Position numbers and translations under genes: made by a program. A model generated the notes under the pieces. The model made no database searches. It saw only the letters and a program-made list of their open reading frames with translations, and was not told the DNA's origin. From an uncultured Eubacteriales bacterium (GTDB taxonomy: Bacteria; Bacillota; Clostridia; Oscillospirales; Oscillospiraceae), in the NCBI GenBank assembly GCA_900540635.1, contig UQGU01000044.1, forward strand, positions 1-18,723: 18,723 bases of DNA, in the 5' to 3' direction. Shown here in pieces: positions 13,819-18,723 of this stretch (position 1 is its first letter; each line of letters starts with the position of its first letter).

Positions 13819-14709
13819 ATGCATATTCGGGAAAGCAGAAGCGATCGCATTACCAAAGCCGTGTGCTATGTCTTTGTGGGCCTGTTCGCCCTGGCCTGCC
13901 TGCTGCCGCTGCTGCTGGTGCTCAGCGTATCCCTTTCGTCGGAGTCCGCAGTGGTGCTCCACGGCTACTCCATCTTCCCCCAGGATTTCTCCCTGGACAC
14001 CTACAAGTACATTTTCCAGCACAGCGGTGCCAAAATTCTGCGAAGCTACGGCGTAACGCTGTTCATCACCGTTGTGGGCACGCTGATTGCAACCATCATT
14101 ACGGCGATGATTGCCTACGCCCTGTCCATCAAAAAGCTGCGCTATCGGAATCTGATTGCCTTCGCGTGCAATTTTACCATCGTCTTCTCCGCAGGTCTGA
14201 TTCCCTGGTATATGGTCTCCACCAATCTGCTGGGGCTGAAGGACAGCATCTGGGCACTGATCCTGCCAAGCGTTTTCAGCGTATGGAATATGTTCCTGCT
14301 GCGGACCTATTTCTCCGCCATTTCCCCCTCTCTGTATGAGGCGGCCATTCTGGACGGGGCCAACTATTTCCAGATCTTCTGGCGCATAACGGTGCCTCTG
14401 TCCAAAACGACGCTGCTGACCGTGGGCATGATGTATGCACTGGCCTTCTGGAATGACTGGTGGAATGCACTGATGTTCATCAACAGCAAAGACCTGTTCC
14501 CCCTGCAATACTACCTGTACAACATTCTCTCCAACGTCAACGCGGTCAGCTCCGGACGGATCCCTGCCGGGGCCTCGGGCATCCAGCTTCCTGCGGAGAC
14601 CGTAAAAATGGCAGTGACCATGATTACCATCGGCCCCATTATTTTCCTGTATCCCTTCGTCCAGAAGTACTTCGTCAACGGCATCATGACCGGTGCCGTG
14701 AAGGAATAA
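13819..14709 (+). CDS. CUT1 ABC sugar importer permease, LplC-like
   Basis: A 296-aa second permease of the importer. Six hydrophobic segments are visible, the first at about residues 17-40. The loop after it (SSESAVVLHGYSIFPQDFSLDTYKYIF) is typical of LplC/YtcP-class permeases. The coupling motif YEAAILDGANYFQIFWRITVPL has its Glu at residue 174. ATG 13819 lies 1 nt after the preceding stop, with GAGAGGGG at 13801-13808. An ATG at 13795 would overlap the previous gene and lacks a better site, so it is rejected. No ATPase gene follows, so the pair must borrow an MsmK/MalK-type ATPase from elsewhere. Confidence 0.92.
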   Translation: MHIRESRSDRITKAVCYVFVGLFALACLLPLLLVLSVSLSSESAVVLHGYSIFPQDFSLDTYKYIFQHSGAKILRSYGVTLFITVVGTLIATIITAMIAYALSIKKLRYRNLIAFACNFTIVFSAGLIPWYMVSTNLLGLKDSIWALILPSVFSVWNMFLLRTYFSAISPSLYEAAILDGANYFQIFWRITVPLSKTTLLTVGMMYALAFWNDWWNALMFINSKDLFPLQYYLYNILSNVNAVSSGRIPAGASGIQLPAETVKMAVTMITIGPIIFLYPFVQKYFVNGIMTGAVKE

Positions 14710-14751
14710 ACACCCCCCGGAATTCCGGGAACAACAAAAAGGAGGATCATT

Positions 14752-16206
14752 ATGAAACGAACACTGGCAATCGCACTGGCTCTCATTATGCTGCTGGGTA
14801 TTCTGGCAGGCTGCGGCAACACCAAATCCGGCAGCAGCAAGGGCATGGAGGAGATCACCATTCTCTACCCCGGCGACGAAGCCGACCGGTTCACGGAATT
14901 CCTGAACAACGAATTTGCCGAGCGCATGAAGAATGACCTGAACATGAAGGTCAATGTGGTCTTCGTTCCCTGGGACCAGTACTGGGACAAAAAGGACATC
15001 ATGCTGGCCAACCAAGAGGCCATTGACCTGTACTGGGACGGCCTGCCCGACCTGTCCACCATGGTCAACAAGAAGCAGTGCCAGCCCATCGACGAGCTCC
15101 TTGAGAAGTACGGCCAGGACATGCTGAAGGTCCTGCCCATGGATTACATCAAGGGCGCCGTCATCGACGGCAATATCTACGGCATTCCCTCCTGCTACGC
15201 TCCCTCCTCCGCCATGTTTCAGTTCGTGTGCCTGCGGCAGGACATCCTGGAGGCCGTTGGCATGGACTCCGTATCCACCCCCGAGGATCTGATGGAGTAT
15301 TCCAAGCGGGCAACCGAAAAATTTGACAACATCAAAGGCGGCGGTGACCCCATCTTCAAGCCTTTGGCCCGGTACTACGGCGAGGAGCAGTACAACTGGA
15401 TCGCCGCCCAGGATCTGGTGGTCTTCGGCGAGGACAGTCACAAGGCCTACGACTGGTATGAGACCGAGGCCTTCCAGAAGCTCTGCCAATTCAACCGGGA
15501 AATGACTCTGGCCGGACAGTATACCGACGATGTGACCATCAAGTACAACGAGCGTGACTCCCGTATGCAGACCGGCAACTACCTGTGGGTAGAGGGTTCC
15601 CTGGGTAAGGACATCGAGATCATCGACACCGTCCGGGCCAACGCCCCCGACGCCACTCTGGGCAACTACCTGCTGGCTCCGGAAAAGACCAAATACATGA
15701 CCGCCGCCGGCGGCGAGGTGATCTGCATCCCCTACAGCGCACCCAACCCCGAAGGGGCTATGAAGTTCCTCAACTGGCTCTATGCCAGCCAGGATAACTA
15801 CCTCTTCGCCCTGTACGGCGTGGAAGGCAAGGACTATGAGATCGTGGACGGCCGCCTGAACCGGCTCATCAACGACGACCTGTTCTATGAGTGGATGTTC
15901 CGCAACCGCAACTACCAGCTCTTCACCGCAGAGGTGGACCAGGACTACATCGACACCTACGAGCATTGGGATGACGATGCCGTCTACAGTGCCTCCTTCG
16001 GCTTCCGCTTCAACAACGAGAACGTCAAGGAAATCGAAGCCCGGCTGATCGAAGTGGCACAGAAGCACTTCGTCCAGCTGGAAACCGGCTTTGTGGACTT
16101 TGAAACCGAATACCCCAAGGCCATTCAGGCCATGAAGGATGCCGGTATTGACGAATATGTAGCAGAAGTCCAGCGCCAGCTGGATGCATTCCTGGCTCAG
16201 CAATAA
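14752..16206 (+). CDS. Sugar-binding lipoprotein of the ABC importer (LplA-like, DUF3502-type tail)
   Basis: A 484-aa extracellular substrate-binding protein. The signal peptide ends in lipobox LAGC with lipidated Cys21, followed by a Ser/Gly linker. The mature part is a family-1-like binding protein: EITILYPGDEAD, IDLYWDGLPDLSTMV, and AVIDGNIYGIPSCYAPSS are the usual strand/hinge landmarks. The last roughly 70 residues (FNNENVKEIEARLIEVAQKHF ... AGIDEYVAEVQRQLDAFLAQ) fit the DUF3502 domain of LplA-type proteins. GGAGG at 14741-14745 is 6 nt before the ATG. A 42-nt gap with a small CCCGG-AATT-CCGGG hairpin separates it from the permease gene. It is the last gene of the operon, and its position after the permeases is less common than SBP-first order. 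Confidence 0.92.
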   Translation: MKRTLAIALALIMLLGILAGCGNTKSGSSKGMEEITILYPGDEADRFTEFLNNEFAERMKNDLNMKVNVVFVPWDQYWDKKDIMLANQEAIDLYWDGLPDLSTMVNKKQCQPIDELLEKYGQDMLKVLPMDYIKGAVIDGNIYGIPSCYAPSSAMFQFVCLRQDILEAVGMDSVSTPEDLMEYSKRATEKFDNIKGGGDPIFKPLARYYGEEQYNWIAAQDLVVFGEDSHKAYDWYETEAFQKLCQFNREMTLAGQYTDDVTIKYNERDSRMQTGNYLWVEGSLGKDIEIIDTVRANAPDATLGNYLLAPEKTKYMTAAGGEVICIPYSAPNPEGAMKFLNWLYASQDNYLFALYGVEGKDYEIVDGRLNRLINDDLFYEWMFRNRNYQLFTAEVDQDYIDTYEHWDDDAVYSASFGFRFNNENVKEIEARLIEVAQKHFVQLETGFVDFETEYPKAIQAMKDAGIDEYVAEVQRQLDAFLAQQ

Positions 16207-16216
16207 TTCCAAGCGT

Positions 16217-16250
16217 AAGCCCGGCCTGCGGGAAACCGCAGGCCGGGCTT
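16217..16250 (+). terminator. Terminator-like hairpin of the carbohydrate operon
   Basis: Perfect 15-bp arms AAGCCCGGCCTGCGG and CCGCAGGCCGGGCTT close a GAAA tetraloop. What follows (CATTG) is not a T-run, so termination may rely on the hairpin alone or the element may act as a 3' mRNA stabiliser. It starts 10 nt after the lipoprotein stop. Confidence 0.7.
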
Positions 16251-16305
16251 CATTGAACCGATAAACGGAATTCGGCAGTGAACGCATTTCCTGTTCTCTG
16301 CATAC

Positions 16306-16332
16306 CAAAGGCCGCCCCGAGAGGGGCGGCCT
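16306..16332 (-). terminator. Terminator of the EF-G-like gene
   Basis: Perfect 10-bp arms AGGCCGCCCC / GGGGCGGCCT around a 4-nt loop. On the minus strand it is followed by a short TTTGG tract. It lies 17 bp after the minus-strand stop codon at 16350, convergent with the carbohydrate operon terminator. Confidence 0.65.
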
Positions 16333-16349
16333 CATTGCATTTTACGGAA

Positions 16350-18413
16350 TCATTCCGCTGCCTTGGCGTCGGCGATGATCTTGGTCTGGTTGGCCTTGGG
16401 GACTTCCTCGTAGCGCTCGAAGTCCAGCTGGAAGGAGCCTCTGGCCTGGGTCATAGCCCGCAGGTCGATGGCGTAGGAGGACATCTCGGCCATGGGGACC
16501 TCGGCCTCCACAACGGTATTGCCCTTGCCGTCAGGATTCATGCCCATGACGCGGCCGCGGCGCTTGTTCAGGTCGCCGATGACATCGCCCATATAGCTGT
16601 CGGGGATGGTGACCTTCAGGGAACCGATGGGCTCCAGCAGCGTTGCACCGGCATTGGGCATAGCCTCCTTGAAGGCCAGGATGGCAGCCATCTTAAAGGC
16701 CATTTCGTTGGAGTCCACGGGGTGATAGGAGCCATCGTACAGCACGGCCTTCAGGTTGACCATGGGGTAGCCTGCCAGGGGGCCCTTCTGGACCGCTTCC
16801 TGAATGCCCTTTTCCACAGCGGGGTAGAAGTTCTTGGGCACGGAGCCGCCGAAGACCTCTTCGGCGAACATCATCTCGTCCTGCTCCTCCTGGGGCTCGA
16901 AGCGGATCCACACATCGCCAAACTGGCCGGAGCCGCCGGTCTGCTTCTTATGACGGCCATGGGCCTGGACGGTCTTCTTGATCTTCTCACGGTAGGCGAT
17001 CTTGGGGGTGGTCAGCACGGCATCCACACCGAAGCGGGTCTTCAGCTTGGAAACCAGCACATCCAGCTGCTGGTCGCCGGTGCCGGAGATAATGAGCTGC
17101 TTGGTCTCGGGGTTATTGACAACGGTGAAGGAGGGATCTTCCTCGTTCAGCCGGTTCAGGCCGGTACCGACCTTCTCTTCCTGACCACGGGTCTTGGGTG
17201 CGATGGCCATGGAATAGCAGGGGTGGGGATAGGGGATCTGTTTCAGGGAAACGATCTTTCTGGGGTCACACAGGGTGTCGCCGGTCTTGACCTTGTCCAT
17301 CTTGCCGATGGCGCCGATGTCGCCGCAGGCCAGAGCCTTGACCTCGGTGTTCTTCTTGCCGCACATCACATACATACGGCCCAGCTTTTCGGTATCGCCG
17401 GTACGGGCGTTGACCAGGGTGGTATCCGGGGTGATCTCACCGGAGAGAACCTTGATAAAGGAATACTTGCCGAACTGATCGGAAACGGTCTTCCACACGA
17501 AGGCAGCGGGTACGCCGCCGGGGGAAACCACGAATTCCTCGGTTTCGCCATCGGAATTGGTGGCCTTATGATAATTGCCTTCCACAGGGTTGGGCAGCAG
17601 GTCCACAATGTGGTCCATGAGCATCAGGCTGCCCAGACAGGTCACGCTGGAGCCGCAGAACACGGGGAACAGGCTCAGCTCCTTCACGCCCTGATGCAGG
17701 CCGGTGATCATTTCCCGGTAAGTAAAGCTGTCGCCCTCGAAGAAGCGGTCCATCAGGGCCTCGTCGGTCTCGGCGACGGCTTCCTTCAGCGCATCGTTGA
17801 ACTCCTCAACAACGGAGGCCTTGTCCTCGGGGACCTCGATCTCCACACGCTTCAGATTCTGCATCTCGTAGGCACGCTTGTTCAGCACATCGATGATGCC
17901 GGTGACCTTGTGGGAAGCATCCCAGATGGGCACGATGACAGGGGCAATCTTGTTGCCGTATCTCTCACGCAAAGCGTTGAAGGTGGCATTGTAATCGGAG
18001 TGATCCTCGTCTACCTTGGAGATGTAGATGAACCGGGGCATATTCCGCTCCTCGCAGTAGGCCCATGCTTTCTCAAAGCCCACAGTAATGCCGTCCTTGG
18101 CGGAGAGCACCAGGATGGCCGCGTCAGAGGCCCGCAGCGCCTCCATAACGGCGCCGGAGAAGTCGAAGGCGCCCGGGGTATCCAGAATGTTGATCTTGGT
18201 GTTGTGGTACTCCACGGGGATGACGGAAGTGGAAATAGAAATATTACGGCGGATCTCCTCGGGATCGTAGTCACTGACGGTATTGCCGTCGGCGTTCTTG
18301 CCCATGCGGTCGATGGCGCCGGTCATATACAGAAGGCTCTCTGCCAGAGCGGATTTGCCGCTGCCGCTATGGCCCAGCAGGCAGATATTACGAATGGCGT
18401 TTACAGTGTACAT
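16350..18413 (-). CDS. EF-G paralogue (EF-G2-like translational GTPase)
   Basis: 687 aa with EF-G domain order: GTPase domain, beta-barrel domain II, then III-V. P-loop GHSGSGKS is at residues 14-21, switch I RRNISISTS at 55-63 (Ser where EF-G has the conserved Thr), G3 DTPGAFDF at 78-85, G4 SKVD at 132-135 in place of NKVD. Domain IV keeps HGRHKKQTGGSGQFGDVWIRFEP; domain V ends in DLRAMTQARGSFQLDFERYEEVP. The catalytic His of DTPGHVDF is replaced by Ala82, a change shared in kind by EF-G2-like paralogues. It is not the str-operon fusA: no rpsL, rpsG or tuf nearby. ATG 18413 (MYTVNAIRN) is preferred, 11 nt from AAGGAG; an in-frame TTG at 18419 is possible. The exact role of the paralogue is unknown. 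Confidence 0.88.
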   Translation of the reverse strand: MYTVNAIRNICLLGHSGSGKSALAESLLYMTGAIDRMGKNADGNTVSDYDPEEIRRNISISTSVIPVEYHNTKINILDTPGAFDFSGAVMEALRASDAAILVLSAKDGITVGFEKAWAYCEERNMPRFIYISKVDEDHSDYNATFNALRERYGNKIAPVIVPIWDASHKVTGIIDVLNKRAYEMQNLKRVEIEVPEDKASVVEEFNDALKEAVAETDEALMDRFFEGDSFTYREMITGLHQGVKELSLFPVFCGSSVTCLGSLMLMDHIVDLLPNPVEGNYHKATNSDGETEEFVVSPGGVPAAFVWKTVSDQFGKYSFIKVLSGEITPDTTLVNARTGDTEKLGRMYVMCGKKNTEVKALACGDIGAIGKMDKVKTGDTLCDPRKIVSLKQIPYPHPCYSMAIAPKTRGQEEKVGTGLNRLNEEDPSFTVVNNPETKQLIISGTGDQQLDVLVSKLKTRFGVDAVLTTPKIAYREKIKKTVQAHGRHKKQTGGSGQFGDVWIRFEPQEEQDEMMFAEEVFGGSVPKNFYPAVEKGIQEAVQKGPLAGYPMVNLKAVLYDGSYHPVDSNEMAFKMAAILAFKEAMPNAGATLLEPIGSLKVTIPDSYMGDVIGDLNKRRGRVMGMNPDGKGNTVVEAEVPMAEMSSYAIDLRAMTQARGSFQLDFERYEEVPKANQTKIIADAKAAE

Positions 18414-18424
18414 AGTCAAAAAAG

Positions 18425-18486
18425 CTCCTTTCGGGAGAGCGCCTGCCCTCCAGAGGTAAAATAGGGGTGCTTTGGTCGAGGCACCC
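18425..18486 (-). promoter_or_regulatory. Structured leader of the EF-G paralogue
   Basis: Two small hairpins lie between the predicted start site (about 18490) and the ATG. GGGTGC/GCACCC (18486-18481 with 18470-18465) has a 10-nt loop at the extreme 5' end. CTCC-CGAAA-GGAG (18437-18425) would occlude the Shine-Dalgarno and is followed on the minus strand by six T. This could be a translational or attenuation control, but the stems are short and this is tentative. Confidence 0.3.
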
Positions 18487-18496
18487 GAACAGGGAC

Positions 18497-18525
18497 ATTA
18501 TACACGAAAGCCGCATAAATTTCAA
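18497..18525 (-). promoter_or_regulatory. Promoter of the EF-G paralogue
   Basis: On the minus strand: TTGAAA (18525-18520), a 17-bp spacer and perfect TATAAT (18502-18497). It predicts a leader of about 77 nt. The AT-rich stretch from 18526 to 18640 holds no gene that I can support. Confidence 0.82.
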
Positions 18526-18637
18526 TCGTTTTTTCGTCAAAATGCGAAATATGTATTTTCTGTTACGGACAGATGGGTTTTATAGCAAAACATACAAATT
18601 AGGTAAAGAAACTTTGGCTGTTTTACCCCTTGTCAGA

Positions 18638-18670
18638 TTAGAAAAGCCCCTGCCGGACCGGCAGGGGCTT
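18638..18670 (-). terminator. Intrinsic terminator attached to the right repeat
   Basis: The arms AAGCCCCTGCCGG (18644-18656) and CCGGCAGGGGCTT (18658-18670) are perfectly complementary. On the minus strand TTTTCTAATC follows. It would end a transcript entering from the right of the window, and it starts directly after the 53-bp repeat, just as at the left end. Confidence 0.8.
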
Positions 18671-18723
18671 CAGCTTGTCAAAAAAGCCTCGCAGAGTTTG
18701 GCGGCGTAAGCCGCCAAATAAAA
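18671..18723 (-). repeat. Right copy of 53-bp dispersed/terminal inverted repeat
   Basis: This is the reverse complement of 3-55 with one mismatch. This copy has the intact palindrome TTTGGCGGC-GTAA-GCCGCCAAA, a 9-bp stem; on the plus strand the loop is a GNRA-type GUAA. Read on the minus strand, the repeat leads straight into the terminator at 18670-18638. Confidence 0.85.

Noticed and set aside
14716..14729. CCCGG-AATT-CCGGG palindrome as a terminator inside the sugar operon
   Set aside because: Only 5-bp arms and no T-run after it; at most a minor mRNA structure before the lipoprotein gene.
13792..16335. 847-codon open frame on the minus strand across the second permease and the lipoprotein
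   Set aside because: It is antisense to two well-recognised genes with signal peptide, EAA motif and ribosome sites. The low-complexity translation (rich in Gly, Val, His, Gln) is typical of a GC-biased shadow frame.
16278..18464. 728-codon open frame on the plus strand opposite the EF-G paralogue
   Set aside because: The minus-strand frame has full EF-G domain order, promoter and ribosome site. The plus frame gives repetitive Gly/His/Leu text with no motif and covers the terminator and leader regions too.
18467..18709. 80-codon plus-strand frame at the right end
   Set aside because: It runs through the EF-G promoter, the terminator and the 53-bp repeat; no ribosome site and no family resemblance.
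3..18723. Whole window as a composite transposon bounded by the 53-bp inverted repeats
   Set aside because: No transposase, integrase or other mobility gene is present, the content is ordinary metabolism, and each repeat is tied to a different terminator. A dispersed repeat at contig ends is simpler.
1..18723. CRISPR array, rRNA or tRNA genes, phage genes
   Set aside because: No regularly spaced direct repeats, no cloverleaf or rRNA-like segment, and no phage structural or integrase motifs were seen on either strand.

Overview
The window looks like chromosomal DNA of a gut-type Clostridia (Oscillospirales-like) bacterium. The base composition is fairly GC-rich, Shine-Dalgarno sites are strong (GGAGG/AAGGAG), promoters are sigma-A like with 17-bp spacers, there is a T-box leader, lipoproteins carry Gram-positive lipoboxes, and one MITE-like palindromic element resembles those scattered through Oscillospirales genomes. 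The genus cannot be fixed from this sequence. Nearly identical 53-bp sequences lie in inverted orientation at the two extreme ends (3-55 and 18671-18723). Each runs straight into an intrinsic terminator that points into the window. The simplest reading is that the window is a whole contig that broke at a dispersed repeat.

Layout. (1) 277-1016: a short DtxR-type metal repressor with Fe-type ligands, followed by an unusual protein with a CxxCxxC-x3-CxxCxxC head and a possible winged-helix tail. (2) 1059-4228: a methionine importer operon, metN-metI-metQ, behind a strong promoter and a T-box riboswitch whose specifier reads as AUG (Met). A roughly 200-bp MITE-like element lies between metI and metQ. 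(3) 4241-6440: a second operon with its own promoter, azlC-azlD-mntP-vanZ-like (branched-chain amino acid export, Mn efflux, VanZ-family membrane protein), ended by a 17-bp-stem bidirectional terminator. (4) 6446-16250: a carbohydrate locus. A LacI-family repressor on the minus strand diverges from a long plus-strand operon: Gfo/Idh/MocA oxidoreductase, small four-Cys protein, GH-like TIM-barrel/DUF4832-type protein, GNAT_C-type acyltransferase, shortened DUF4832-type paralogue without either catalytic acid, two CUT1 (LplB/LplC-like) permeases and an LplA-like lipoprotein with a DUF3502-type tail. The intergenic region is crowded with TTACGT/ACGTAA half-sites, including a perfect 8-7-8 operator just downstream of the operon promoter. 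(5) 16350-18413, minus strand: a stand-alone EF-G paralogue whose G3 motif lacks the catalytic His, with its own promoter and a structured leader.

The best candidate for something undescribed is region 4. Import, oxidation, hydrolysis and acyl transfer are encoded together with a pseudoenzyme and a small Cys protein under one repressor, and no transport ATPase is present. The substrate is unknown. The family names come from motif recognition by eye; no search was run.
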